Program-made: the position numbers and the translations under genes | In this document: one piece after another, positions 30,108-40,373 of the stretch | How positions within the stretch are numbered: the stretch's first letter is position 1 | Layout of the letters: every line of letters begins with the position of its first letter | NCBI RefSeq assembly: GCF_016097415.1 | Contig: NZ_JAEHGE010000003.1 | Location: 76,491-140,490 of the forward strand | Direction of reading: 5' to 3' | Source of the DNA: a sulfur-oxidizing endosymbiont of Gigantopelta aegis | GTDB lineage: Bacteria; Pseudomonadota; Gammaproteobacteria; GRL18 | DNA: 64,000 nucleotides | The notes under the pieces: model-generated | What the model was told of the DNA's origin: nothing | Seen by the model: only the letters and a program-made list of their open reading frames with translations | Databases searched by the model: none

Positions 30108-31040
30108 TTAGGGGCTTAAGGGGAGAAATTCGCTTAATTGTTTGAGTGTTTTGGCGCTGATCCAATATGCAATTTGTAGATCAGTACGTAACAGCTTAAT
30201 TTGTTTGTCTTCCTGGATAATTAAATATTGAATCGCCCCACTTTTAGCCGGATTAGCATTATTTTCTGCCAGCTCATAGCGAATGATAATGCGGGGGCTA
30301 TTTAATAACTCGGCATTAGTAAGGCTAAGATTGACATGAGTCTCAACACGCCTAGCCTGTGCATGCTGCCAAAACTGAATCAGTTGGACAATGCTATCAG
30401 AAGAGGTATCAGGTAAATCAGGAGTGAGTACCCACTTACCCTCCTTTATTTGTAATTGCTTGTCTGACCATTCGATGCGGGTGAGTTTAGCTTGTGGTGG
30501 TAATAAATGGGGAGAAACAAAAGAGTCCAGATTAGCTCTCAGCTGATAGAAAATAGCAGCATTAATGAGGTGTACGTTATTATCACCCGTGTTGATATTA
30601 GCCGTTATATTCATGGCATAGCGTTGCTTTTTGATTGGGTCGTCGCTACCCAGTATCAATTGTGTTTCGTTGAGCCAAACGGAAATAAGTGGCTTATCGA
30701 GTTGATAACGGGATAAGTCCTGTTCGCTACTTTGAAATTGTGTATAGCTGCGCTTTTCTGCTAAGGCAAGCACCGTATTGACGCGCAAAGGATTGGCGGG
30801 TAGGTAATAAGGTTCTTGTAAGTACCAGCCGGACTTTTTTTTGCTTAACTTAATACTGTCCAGATCCTTGCGCTCGATAATAATGGTATTAATCTCAGCA
30901 CTTTTTAAGTCGCTCAGATAATGCAGAACGGTGGTTTTTAGCCCCGGCTGAAACCAGGCAATTAAGGATAAGCCAATAACTATCAGCAATAAAATAATAT
31001 TGGTTCGGGCAAGCTTGCTGGAAAGAATGGCTACAGACAT
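30108..31040 (-). CDS. DUF4340-domain membrane-anchored protein
   Basis: 310 residues: an N-terminal membrane helix (residues 14-30) and the DUF4340 repeats, seen in WYLQEPYYLPANPLRVNTVL and QLILGSDDPIKKQRYAMN. Last gene of the Gld-like ABC cluster; its ATG overlaps the stop of the GldG-like gene by one base. The family is nearly always found beside GldG-type proteins and ABC-2 permeases, but its role is unknown. Confidence 0.88.
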   Translation of the reverse strand: MSVAILSSKLARTNIILLLIVIGLSLIAWFQPGLKTTVLHYLSDLKSAEINTIIIERKDLDSIKLSKKKSGWYLQEPYYLPANPLRVNTVLALAEKRSYTQFQSSEQDLSRYQLDKPLISVWLNETQLILGSDDPIKKQRYAMNITANINTGDNNVHLINAAIFYQLRANLDSFVSPHLLPPQAKLTRIEWSDKQLQIKEGKWVLTPDLPDTSSDSIVQLIQFWQHAQARRVETHVNLSLTNAELLNSPRIIIRYELAENNANPAKSGAIQYLIIQEDKQIKLLRTDLQIAYWISAKTLKQLSEFLPLSP

Positions 31041-32523
31041 TAGCGATTACGCCTTTTAAACCAGATAAGGCTGCCACTGAGGACTAATAAGCCTGGAATC
31101 ACAAAAAGAAAAAATGCGCCTAATAGGGACAGCTTTGCCGGTGACATCTCCAGAATAATGTCATCTTTGACCTGAGTAGGAATGTTGATAAATTGCTCAT
31201 CATGGCTCAGCCAATTAAAAATATTCATGCCCATGGCCAAGTTACCGGCATTGCCTAAAAAGGTGTTCGATAAAAAGTCACCATCACCCATCACAACAAT
31301 ACGTTGCTCTTTAATATTGCTAGTGAGTGGGGTTTGGTCAGCATCTTTAAATTTTGTTGCGGTCTCAATTTGACGGCTGAGTACCATGCCGATGGTGATC
31401 GGACCGATAATATCGAGTAAATCACTGAAATGCACTTTTTCTTAAGTGGAGAGGTTTCTATCCAGCTACGCTCGATCGTGCTTAAGAACGGTAGCATTGT
31501 GAAGCTTTTATTTAAGGAGATATTCAAGCTATTGCTTTCATCTAGCGCTTTATCTTGTTCATTGGCTTGTTCTTCTTCATCCAAATAAGTGGGAAGTCGC
31601 TCAATGCCGGCAGCTTGAGGGTAAAGTGTTACCGTGGTGAAGCCATTGTTAATGGGATGTTGAGGATATTCAGTGACAATCGCATAATCAGGCTGAGTAA
31701 TACCGTATTGTTGGGTGGTGGGATCAACGACAACGCCATCGAGAAACTCAATACCTAATAATTCGGATAAGGGTAATAAGCCGTGCATGGGCTGATTTTT
31801 TTCAATGTTTAAGGGCTCGCCCAGCCAAAGCAAGTTACCTCCTGCCTTGACATAATCAATGAGTAAGCGCACTTCACCGGGTAAAAAAGCAGCCTGAGGT
31901 CCGGCAATGACCAGCACCGAAACATTGTCCGAAATGTGCATCTTTTTGGCCAGATTCAGTTGTTCAATCAAAAAGCCCTGTTTGATTAAATGATTACTAA
32001 AGCTACTGAGATCAAAGTTAGCCTCGCCATCGGGACTGCGTTCACCATGTCCCTGAGTAAAAACAATTTTTCGTTCCTGGGCACGCATCAGGCGGTGTAT
32101 CGTGTTACTGAGATCTTGCTCTGATAGTTCAGTGAGGTGTTCCTCACGCCCTTGATAAGAAACGATCATTTCACCATCGACAACAATATTTAAGCGCCGG
32201 ATTTTTTCCGGATCAGCATTGGGATTGACGAAACTGAGGCTCATGTCTTTTTTAAGGTGCTGGTAGCGACCGACTAACTCACGTACGGATTGTTTAATTC
32301 GAGTATTAGAAGTATATGAAACAATATCAATCGGTGCTTCGAGGGAATCCAGTAATTGTAAACTCACTTCGTTCAGTGAGTTTTGATTGTTAATGGTCCA
32401 ATCTGCCAAGTAGACATAGCGATTGCTTAAATAAGCCAGTAGACCAATGATGATCAGAAACAATACCATGAATAAACGGTTTTGCCAGATCAAGTTGCGT
32501 GTTGAATTGTGGTTAATTTCCAT
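31040..32523 (-). pseudogene. GldG-like ABC-transporter accessory protein, frameshifted
   Basis: The N-terminal part (start 32523) has a membrane helix and the GldG-type domain: YVYLADWTINNQNSLNEVSL, KIVFTQGHGERSPDGEAN, VLVIAGPQAAFLPGEVRLLI, GGNLLWLGEPL. Near 31440 the frame breaks after IETSPLKK; read one base over, it continues EKVHFSDLLDIIGPITIG, VVMGDGDFLSNTFLGNAGNL and a C-terminal membrane helix, ending at 31040. The joined product would be about 490 residues, normal for the family. Confidence 0.85.
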
Positions 32524-32534
32524 AAAATTTATCG

Positions 32535-33308
32535 TTAGTGAGGCAGGCGTAAACGTTCAAGACGACGAATAGCCAGTACCAGAAAAAGTCCAATAAAGAG
32601 CAGATAATAAGCAATGTCTGCGCTGGAAAACACCCCTTTAAGCAAGGGTTCAAAATGGCCTAAAATTGAAAACCAGCTGAGAACATTGAAGCCATTTTCA
32701 GCCAGTGCTAATTCAGCCTCAGCGCCATTGCCTGCCCAATTAATAATCCATAAAAACAACAGTAAGCCGAAACTACTCACAGCAGCAATAGCCGGTTGCC
32801 GAGTGAGTGTAGACATGTACAAACCGGCTGCTGCAAAAGCAGATAGCACAAGCAATAGACCTAATAGAGCAGAAAATAACTGTCCTAAGTCAATCGCAGC
32901 GCCTAAGAGTAATGACAAGGGCATGAGAGCAATCATAAAGACTAGAATAAACAAGAAGCCCAGAATACCCAGATACTTGCCTAAAATAATTTGTGTCATG
33001 GAGATTGGCGCACTGAATAAAAGTGTTAGGGTTTGGTTTTTTTGTTCCTCACTGACCAGCCGCATGGTTAACAAAGGTACAATCAGCAATAAAACAATCG
33101 CAACACCACCTAGTAGGGGAGCAATGACAAGATCGGTAATGCCGGGAGAGTTGTCCAGTACCGATAATTTGGCCTGTAGCTGCATATAAGTTTCTAATTG
33201 ACTCAGAAATTGATAGCAGGTAATCAATTGCATGACGGTGAGCATTGCCCAGGCAAGTGGTGATAAAAATAAACTTTTTAATTCCCGAAGGGCAATCAGT
33301 TTAATCAT
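32535..33308 (-). CDS. ABC-2 type permease of the Gld-like exporter
   Basis: 257 residues with six hydrophobic helices and the ABC-2 layout, including MRLVSEEQKNQTLTLLFSAP and ITMTQ-like PISMTQIILGKYLG. Start overlaps the ATPase stop as ATGA (33305-33308). It forms the membrane channel with the upstream ATPase; in Bacteroidetes the related GldAFG genes are needed for gliding, while in gammaproteobacteria the substrate is unknown. Confidence 0.92.
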   Translation of the reverse strand: MIKLIALRELKSLFLSPLAWAMLTVMQLITCYQFLSQLETYMQLQAKLSVLDNSPGITDLVIAPLLGGVAIVLLLIVPLLTMRLVSEEQKNQTLTLLFSAPISMTQIILGKYLGILGFLFILVFMIALMPLSLLLGAAIDLGQLFSALLGLLLVLSAFAAAGLYMSTLTRQPAIAAVSSFGLLLFLWIINWAGNGAEAELALAENGFNVLSWFSILGHFEPLLKGVFSSADIAYYLLFIGLFLVLAIRRLERLRLPH

Positions 33309-34429
33309 GGCGCAGCACCTGAGAGAGCATCTGAACTGATGTCTGAACTTGGCACCTGAGATGATTTGTTATTGGCTTGCAGACTCTTATCAACACCAGT
33401 GAGAGACATAAAAATATCTTCCAGCGTTTGTTTTTGTGGATATAATTCATACAAGCCCCATTGCTCTTGCTGAGCTAAGGCCACTAATTGCTGGGAAGTA
33501 TGAATAATGGCGTTTTGATTTTCTGTGCTTGATTCTGTGCTTATTTCTGCTCTTGTTTCAGTAGAACTGGGAAAAGCACAATCCAGAGTGAATATATTCC
33601 CTTGTTGTTCTACCTTGATGATGCTGTCTAAAGCAGTAATCTTGGCTATGTCTACGGGATTACTACAACGCATCTGTAGCGTCTGAGTTTGCATATGCTG
33701 ATTGAGTTGGGCAATAGAGGCATTAAATACCAGTTTACCCTGATTTATAATTTGCACATGATCACAAATAGCTTGAATTTCAGGTAAAATATGGCTGGAT
33801 AGCATGACACTATGGGTTTTACCTAGATCTTTGATCAGTTTGCGAATTTCAACCATTTGAATAGGATCAAGGCCTACCGTGGGTTCATCCAGAATAACAA
33901 TATCCGGTGAGTGGATAATTGCCTGAGCAATGCCGACACGTTGCTGATAGCCCTTGGAAAGATTGTTGATGACTCGCTGGCCATGTTTTGTCAGACCACA
34001 ACGCTCCTTAGCCATTGCGAGTGCTGCACTTATTTGAGGTTTAGCGACTTGATTTAATTGTGCGCAGTATTTCAGGTATTCATCAACGGATAATTCTTTG
34101 TATAGTGGTGGTGTATCCGGTAAATAGCCAATTTTGGCCTTGGCCTCAATGGGCTTGTCCATTAAATCCATGCCGGCGATTTTAATCTGACCATGAGTGG
34201 GTGCCAGATTGCCGGTGAGCATTTGCATGGTGGTGGATTTGCCAGCACCATTGGGACCCAAAAAGCCCAACACCTCACCCCGATGCAAGTTAAAACTGAT
34301 GGCATCGACAGCAATAATCGCTGCGTTATTTTTATTGGTATTAGAAAAATGTCGCGACAGCTGATTTACTTCAATGAGGATTTCATTGTGGCTATTATCA
34401 CTATCTGTTGGGGTGTTTAATGCTGGCAT
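33305..34429 (-). CDS. ABC transporter ATP-binding protein of the Gld-like exporter
   Basis: 374 residues: GFLGPNGAGKSTTMQML (Walker A), LSKGYQQRVGIAQAI (signature), PDIVILDEPTVGLDPIQM (Walker B) and VMLSSHILPE (switch His). The C-terminal extension after about residue 240 includes an ABC-regulatory-type domain ending in a Ser/Asn-rich tail. First gene of a four-gene operon with permease, GldG-like and DUF4340 proteins. Confidence 0.94.
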   Translation of the reverse strand: MPALNTPTDSDNSHNEILIEVNQLSRHFSNTNKNNAAIIAVDAISFNLHRGEVLGFLGPNGAGKSTTMQMLTGNLAPTHGQIKIAGMDLMDKPIEAKAKIGYLPDTPPLYKELSVDEYLKYCAQLNQVAKPQISAALAMAKERCGLTKHGQRVINNLSKGYQQRVGIAQAIIHSPDIVILDEPTVGLDPIQMVEIRKLIKDLGKTHSVMLSSHILPEIQAICDHVQIINQGKLVFNASIAQLNQHMQTQTLQMRCSNPVDIAKITALDSIIKVEQQGNIFTLDCAFPSSTETRAEISTESSTENQNAIIHTSQQLVALAQQEQWGLYELYPQKQTLEDIFMSLTGVDKSLQANNKSSQVPSSDISSDALSGAAP

Positions 34430-34620
34430 TATGGTTATTTTCAGCGTGTTATTATTTTATAGGTTAATATTGTAGCATGAATTTATCGGTCTAAATGGGA
34501 TGCTGCTATACTTTTCACCAGAGCAAATTGTAAAATACTTTTGGTAAAGCCACCTGGTGGTCTTTTTGCCCGAAATTCAGGCCGATTATGGCTCATTTTT
34601 GTTTTGAGTAGTAAAAAAAT

Positions 34621-35262
34621 ATGCACTTAACGATTATAAACGAGACAGTGATTGAATATAAATTTTCAAACACAATATCTTTGGATCTCAGCGAAACAAT
34701 TTTAAAGATTTATCGCTACTTAATGGAACATTTAGATTTTCAAACGCTGGGGCTGTTAAAAATCACTCCTTGTTTTAACTCCATAGCCATTGCTTTCACC
34801 AGCAGTAGCCCTCTTTTTGATGCACCGGATTTTTTGCGTGAAACCTTGTTACAAGCCCACGAATCAACAGAAAAAAATATTTATAAAACCCATACGATTA
34901 AACTGATTTATGATGGCCTAGATCTTGATTATGTTTGCCAAACACTCAAACTAAGCCAAAAAGAATTTATCCAACGCCATCAAAAAAACACTTATACCAT
35001 TGCCATGCTAGGCTTTAAGGGTAACTTTCCTTACTTGCTGGGTTTGGATAAAGGCTTAGTACTACCCAGAAGAGCGAGTCCTAGAAATCGGGTGAGTAAA
35101 GGCTCAGTTGCTATAGGTGGCGATCAATGTGGTATTTATGTCGAGGATTCACCCGGAGGCTGGCATATTATAGCCAATACCCATTTTACTGATTTTGCTT
35201 GCCTCGAAGCGGGTGATAAAATTGTTTTCAAGGCAATTATTACAGAAGGAAAAAAATGCTGA
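34621..35262 (+). CDS. pxpB: 5-oxoprolinase subunit B
   Basis: 213 residues of the KipI/PxpB family: the C-terminal half has YTIAMLGFKGNFPYLLGLDK, LVLPRRASPRNRV, GSVAIGGDQCGIY and SPGGWHIIA. With PxpA and PxpC it hydrolyses 5-oxoproline to glutamate using ATP. The start at 34621 lacks a clear ribosome site. It overlaps pxpA by 7 bp. Confidence 0.93.
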   Translation: MHLTIINETVIEYKFSNTISLDLSETILKIYRYLMEHLDFQTLGLLKITPCFNSIAIAFTSSSPLFDAPDFLRETLLQAHESTEKNIYKTHTIKLIYDGLDLDYVCQTLKLSQKEFIQRHQKNTYTIAMLGFKGNFPYLLGLDKGLVLPRRASPRNRVSKGSVAIGGDQCGIYVEDSPGGWHIIANTHFTDFACLEAGDKIVFKAIITEGKKC

Positions 35263-35948
35263 TTAATTGTGACATCGGAGAGCGAGGCCTTGCTCATGAA
35301 ATTGATGATCAACTGATGGCGGTCATTGATATTGCTAATATTGCTTGTGGTGGTCATGCTGGTGATGAACAAAGTATTGCTTATTATTATTCACTGGCAA
35401 AAGAGCATGGCGTGAAGCCGAGTGTGCATCTGAGTTATCCCGATAGAGAAAATTTTGGTAGAAGGGTTATTTCCATTGACGATCAAGCACTTTTAAAATC
35501 TTTAGATCAGCAATATACACGTCTCTATGAGGTTAAAACCTTAAAGCTTCATGGTGCGCTTTACAATGAAGCCAATAGTAATAAAAAGCTTGCGCTGTTA
35601 ATCATTAATTGGGCAAAAGAAGCAGGTATTAATGAAATTCTTTGTCCACAGCACTCTGAAGTTGCTCGCTATTGTTCAGCAGGTGAAGATGATCCAATTG
35701 CAGTTATGCATGAGGTCTTTTTGGATCGGCGCTATGTTTATGAGCACAATCGATTAACCTTAAAAAGTCGCAAAGAGCAGGATGCCTTGCTGAATGATGT
35801 AGATGAAGCTATTGAGCAGTTTAAAAACTTTCAGCAGAATCGTTTAGTGATTGATAAGCAAGTCCATAAAGTTAATGCTGATACAGGTTGTATACATTCT
35901 GATTCAGAACATGCCCTAGACTTACTTCGAGCAATCAAAGGTGTTTAA
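35256..35948 (+). CDS. pxpA: 5-oxoprolinase subunit A (LamB/YcsF family)
   Basis: 230 residues: INCDIGERG, ANIACGGHAGDEQSI, VKPSVHLSYPDRENFGRR and VKTLKLHGALYNEAN are the LamB/YcsF blocks. Slightly shorter than the usual 245-255. Overlaps pxpB upstream and pxpC downstream, so the three subunits are translationally coupled. Confidence 0.93.
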   Translation: MLINCDIGERGLAHEIDDQLMAVIDIANIACGGHAGDEQSIAYYYSLAKEHGVKPSVHLSYPDRENFGRRVISIDDQALLKSLDQQYTRLYEVKTLKLHGALYNEANSNKKLALLIINWAKEAGINEILCPQHSEVARYCSAGEDDPIAVMHEVFLDRRYVYEHNRLTLKSRKEQDALLNDVDEAIEQFKNFQQNRLVIDKQVHKVNADTGCIHSDSEHALDLLRAIKGV

Positions 35949-36705
35949 ACTGGCAAAAAATTCACTCGCCTTTGAAGGTGGTCATAGTGATGAATTATCT
36001 TTTCAAACTTGTAAAATATTATTAGACCAGCCCGAACACTTTAAGGCAATGGAAATCATCTATGCAGATGAAGCAGTATTTTCACAGACGTGTATATTTG
36101 TTCTCGGTGGCGCTCACTATCGTGATATCACCTTAAATGGTGTGACAATAGAGCAAAATACGGTCTATGCTGCCAATGAAAATGATGTTTTGAGGTTTAT
36201 TCACCTTGAACAAGGTTTTCGCCTGTATTTAATAGCCAGTGCTTATGAGCAGAGGCAAATTGGACGAAACCGTAGAGAGTTTACCCATTGTTTTGCTCCA
36301 GCACCAGAGAAAATCAGGCTGATAAAAGGACCTGAATATGACTATTTAGCCGATCCAGAAACATTTTTGGCTAGTTCCTTTGTCATATCTGCAAATTCAG
36401 ATTTAGGTGGACTGAGGTTAGAAACTGCGACAAAAGGAGTTGCGAAAATCCAAGCCAGACAATTTGATATTACTTCTTCAATTGTGGATGACGGCCTTAT
36501 TCAATTAACTGCCAATGGCCCGATTGTATTATTGAGAGAAAGACAAGTCACGGGTGGTTATCCGAGAATTTTTAGTGTGATTAAAACCGATCTTGATTTT
36601 TTAGCACAATATAAAATTGGCTCAGTGGTGCATTTTGAATTAATAAAACTTTCAACAGCCAAAGCATTATTGCAGCAAAGAGAACAAGAATTATTAAGCT
36701 TATAG
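35941..36705 (+). CDS. pxpC: 5-oxoprolinase subunit C (KipA family)
   Basis: 254 residues from a GTG start that overlaps the pxpA end by 8 bp. KipA/biotin-dependent carboxyltransferase-like features: LAFEGGHSDELSFQ, PAPEKIRLIKGPEYDYL, ANSDLGGLRLE and VTGGYPRIFSVIKTDLD. Shorter than many homologues (about 300) but with all recognisable blocks. Confidence 0.9.
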   Translation: MFKLAKNSLAFEGGHSDELSFQTCKILLDQPEHFKAMEIIYADEAVFSQTCIFVLGGAHYRDITLNGVTIEQNTVYAANENDVLRFIHLEQGFRLYLIASAYEQRQIGRNRREFTHCFAPAPEKIRLIKGPEYDYLADPETFLASSFVISANSDLGGLRLETATKGVAKIQARQFDITSSIVDDGLIQLTANGPIVLLRERQVTGGYPRIFSVIKTDLDFLAQYKIGSVVHFELIKLSTAKALLQQREQELLSL

Positions 36706-37960
36706 GGACACAGCTTGATTATCATAAAACAAATTTCATACTAATTCTGATCTGATGTTTGCTGGAAAATTGCTGTTCAATTTTTGCTTTCAATAGTTGT
36801 AATTCCTCATTACTCAAGGTCTGTTTTAAAACAATGGTCAGATTGATAATATTCATATTATTCTGATATTCTATGACGGCATTTTCTACTAATATTGGCT
36901 TTTTATTAATTACTATTTCTTGATTTTGTAAACTTTTTGAAAATTGATAACGCTGCAGGCTATCACTATAGGTACGATACAAGGGATAGGAAAGCAGAAT
37001 TAAACTGATAACAATAAAACCAAGACTTTTTTTATTTTTTACTGTATTTGAAAAGCCAAGAAATTGAAAAGTGAGCACACTTGATAGCGTAATACCAATC
37101 AGGTTAGTAATGAACAGTAACAAAGCCCCTTCAAAAATATAAAGTTCACCACGACCCAGTCCAATACCTGCAACTGCCAATGGTGGTACTAATGCAACCG
37201 CTATGGCAACGCCTGCAATGCTATTTAAAAGTTCTTTATGTGCTTTAGTATAAGCAGCCGCAATACCGGAAATAATTGCTACTCCCAGATCGATCAGGTT
37301 CGGATGAATACGTGATTTAATCTCGTTGCTTAAGTCAACCTGAGGTAACACTAGCGTTAATAATGATGAGGCTAATACTGCCAGACTAATGCCTATAACA
37401 ATTTTTATCATAGAGTTTATTAATAGCTTATTTTCACCTCTTAATAAACCCATTGAAAATGAAATGAGCGGTGACATCAATGGTGCTAACAACATGGCTC
37501 CAATGACGATTGCGACACTATTTGCAAACAAGCCTAAACTTGCCAGCAACGTACTTAGCAGTATTAAAACAATATAAAGTGAATTAATCTGGGCATCTAT
37601 TCGTAATTGTAAAAAAAGATCTTTAAAACGCTCTTCAGAAGCCACTGAGAAAAAGGGTAAACGTTGCTTGAAATATTTCCCCCTTTCATTCTCATCAGGT
37701 AAATTATCAATGCGAATAGCTTCTTTGTCAGTATTTAAAATAGGGTTAAGTTGCCAGAATTTTACAGTGGACCCCATTGTCAAGACAGCTTTCTCAAATA
37801 TTAAGATATAATTCTGTTGGTTATTTATAGTATTAGTCTTATCCACATATCCACAGGTCTGCCAGTAGTCCAGAGACGCTTGCGATATATCTCAGGGCTA
37901 CTGGCTTGGCCTGTGGATATGTGGACAAGGCGGTTGCCAGTAAAGTTGATTATCCTCTCA

Positions 37961-38808
37961 TCATGCTGCCCGTTTTAAGTCTGGAACAACTTCTTTCATC
38001 ACGCCATAGATCTCTGCAGGCGTTTTTCCACCGTGTGTACTGTGTGGTCGTTCATGGTTGTAAAACTCAAAATATTCCTTTAATGAGCTCTTTAGCTCAT
38101 CAATACTTTGGTAATCCTTGAGGTAAATTTCCTCATATTTTACACTTCGCCAGAGTCGTTCAATCATAATGTTATCCATTGCTCTGCCTTTGCCGTCCAT
38201 GCTGATTTTTATATCATTGGCCTTTAGAACACCTGTAAATGCTCTGCTAGTATATTGAGCACCTTGATCCGTATTGAAGATTTCTGGCTTTCCATATCGT
38301 CGCAGTGCTGTTTCCAGACTACTGATACAAAAGCTTTCTTCCATGCTGGTTGACACTTCCCAGGACAGCACAAAACGGCTACTCCAGTCCATAACAGCAC
38401 TTAGGTAGACAAATCCATGTGGCATCCGTAAATACGTGATATCTGTGCACCAAACCTGGTTATTCCTATTAATATCAATTCCTTTGAGCAAATATGGATA
38501 GAGGTTATTTACTTTGCAAGGCTTGCTGGTATTGGGTTTTGGTGCCACTGAAACCAATCCCATGATCCGCATAAGCCGTTGAACTTTTTACGATTAATTT
38601 TATAACATTTCAATCTTAATGCATTACGAATTTGACGACTGCCATAGAATGGATGTTTTATGTACAACTCATCAATCAAATTCATTAATGTTAAATCTTT
38701 ATTTTGCAGAGGCTTTTTAGGTTGATAGTAATAGCTTGAACGGTTCAGGCCGATAAGCTCACATTGTTTTTGATGCTCAACTGAGGGTGCTCTTTTTCTA
38801 TGCAACAC
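37961..38808 (-). pseudogene. IS3-family orfB, frameshifted (copy 2)
   Basis: Same catalytic blocks as copy 1 (VWCTDITYLR, IFNTDQGAQY, IMIERLWRSV) and the same A-run lesion between 38509 and 38572. A further single-T loss near 38766 (five T against six in copy 1) shifts the upstream part, which reads MLHRKRAPSVEHQKQCELIG instead of the frame reached from orfA. Two lesions make this copy more damaged than copy 1. Confidence 0.88.
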
Positions 38809-38824
38809 CGCTTTTCTGCTCTAC

Positions 38825-39115
38825 TCAGTTGAACATCTTCAACTTTTTTGACAGCCAGTCAGCCTCTACTTTTAGTTGACCTATTTGGCTGTACAGGTGT
38901 TCTTTTTCCTTTTCATGTTCAGCATCTTTATTCTCTAATTTTTTTGAAAAAGTATCGGCTGCACCATCAAGCATCTGCTTTTTCCAGCTATTGACCTGGG
39001 TGGTGTGCACTTCAAATTCTGACGCAATTTCTGCGACTGTTTTTTGACCTTTCAAAGCCTCAATGGCTACTTTTGCTTTAAATTTGTTGTTGAATGTTTT
39101 TCTTTTTGTGCTCAT
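38825..39115 (-). CDS. IS3-family orfA (copy 2)
   Basis: 96-residue helix-turn-helix subunit, identical in sequence to that of copy 1, with the AAAAAAG slip site at its end. Confidence 0.93.
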   Translation of the reverse strand: MSTKRKTFNNKFKAKVAIEALKGQKTVAEIASEFEVHTTQVNSWKKQMLDGAADTFSKKLENKDAEHEKEKEHLYSQIGQLKVEADWLSKKLKMFN

Positions 39116-39560
39116 TTTTTTGTTCCCCGTTAGGTTAGCTCTTATATCTTAACCTATTGTCCAGTTTTCGGGGTCCACTATATTTCTCAGGTGCATTTAT
39201 TTTCACAGCATGTTTAATGACCTTAAATTTCAAGGGAAAGTTGCATGACTTTGCTCATCAAGGATTACATCGGGTGTTTTCTTGCTGGCGTCAGTGGGAG
39301 AATTTTCTACATCAATAATTACTTGCTTACTTTTTATATTAGAAACTGCATGAGGCAGAGAATCTTCTTTGTTAATATTAAACACCAGCGAAAAAAGAAA
39401 AAGAAAATATTCGACAGCTGAAAATGGCGACAGAATAATTAATGATAATTGCTCAGAACGCATCGAACTGGTTTGCTGGAGTACTCTTGAAAGGCGACTA
39501 CCGCGATTTTGATTAACAATAAAGAAACCACTGGCCACGGTTTTTATTTGCTTTTCTTTT

Positions 39561-39761
39561 CATTTAAATAAGGCTTGTCGGCACTGTTTGTCAGTGCCAT
39601 AATCATTAAAAAGCTCAAATAAACTATAACCTTCTTGAAACTGAATTTTATTTTTTGACATCATTCTACTCCACACATAATCTATACTTTAATTATAGTA
39701 TAATTATAGTATAATTATAGTATAATTATCGAAATATGGCGGAGCTTTGTGGGTAATCAAG
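39561..39761 (-). mobile_element. IS1595-family remnant with one end and intact duplication
   Basis: 201 bp match the left end of the complete element at 62183-63235: terminal CTTGATTACCCACAAAGC, three ATTATACTATA repeats, the transposase start and about 27 codons. It stops after TTTAAATG with no right-end repeat, yet an 8-bp duplication TTTCTTTT flanks it exactly (39553-39560, 39762-39769). Confidence 0.9.
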
Positions 39762-40327
39762 TTTCTTTTTCTGTTTCAATGCTCAACTTATCTAGGGACA
39801 GTGAAAAAAACTGTTTAAGACCCAGAAAAATATTTTGTATGAATGCACCGACTGATGGACTGGGTTGCCAACTTTCAAGCAATGGAATCATACCGATCAC
39901 CGCTTTAAATTGAATGATTTTCCCATTACACTCAAGTAAATTTATAGCCTGTGTGTCATCTCTTAAAGCCACTTCAATATTATCTTGCAAGTTGCTTGAT
40001 AACTGGTAGGAGTGACGTAATAATTTTTGTGTTGGCAAAGGCAGGAATGCCAGAGTACATTGCTGACCATTAGCACTATGGGTATAGGCAAATTCAAGTA
40101 GCTGATTCACGAGCATCATATCACCACAAAGAATCAGGTGATTCGCAATTGAAAAATATTCTAAGGGATTGTTGAGAAATTTACTCTTTTCTATTGAAAC
40201 AATTTCAGTGCCAAAATCGTTGTTTGTAATCGTTTCGATGATATCGATTGAAAGTTCATCAAAAATAAAGAGCGCCTTATGTAAATATTTCATATTGAAC
40301 TGTACTTTATAAGTCCTTAGTCAAAGA

Positions 40328-40360
40328 AAAGCCAACAATGACACAGTCATTATTGGCTTT
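40328..40360. other. Strong hairpin upstream of the DUF389 gene
   Basis: AAAGCCAACAATGAC, loop ACA, GTCATTATTGGCTTT: a 15-bp stem with one mismatch. On the minus strand it is followed by TCTTTG, so it might terminate transcription entering from the right, or lie in the DUF389 leader. Confidence 0.55.
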
Positions 40361-40373
40361 CAAGGAGTTTTAA

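Larger units (their letters stand above)
37764..39182 (-). mobile_element. IS3-family element, copy 2
   Basis: Ends TACAGTGGACCCC and GGGGTCCACTATA, flanked by a 3-bp duplication TTT (37761-37763, 39183-39185), as expected for IS3. Sequence is nearly identical to copy 1 at 23307-24727. It sits in the DUF389 gene, which is on the same strand. Confidence 0.95.
36722..40293 (-). pseudogene. DUF389-family membrane protein gene broken by two insertions
   Basis: Three pieces of one gene lie on the minus strand. 40293-39762: N-terminal domain starting MKYLHKALFIFDELSIDI. 39552-39186: KTVASGFFIVNQNRGSRL through AVEYFLFLFSLVFNI, ending at a frameshift near 39232. 37760-36722: the DUF389 core (LPFFSVASEERFKDLF, VIGAMLLAPLMSPLISFSMG, several membrane helices). 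A 201-bp IS1595 remnant and a full IS3 copy separate them, each flanked by its duplication (TTTCTTTT and TTT). Removing both rejoins the pieces in order; the first junction is in frame (ETEKEKQIKTVA). A family of long DUF389 proteins with an added N-terminal domain fits; function unknown. Confidence 0.85.

Noticed and set aside
39230-39538. Independent 102-codon gene from a GTG start
   Set aside because: The frame is open upstream and matches the middle of the DUF389 gene, so it is a fragment of that gene.
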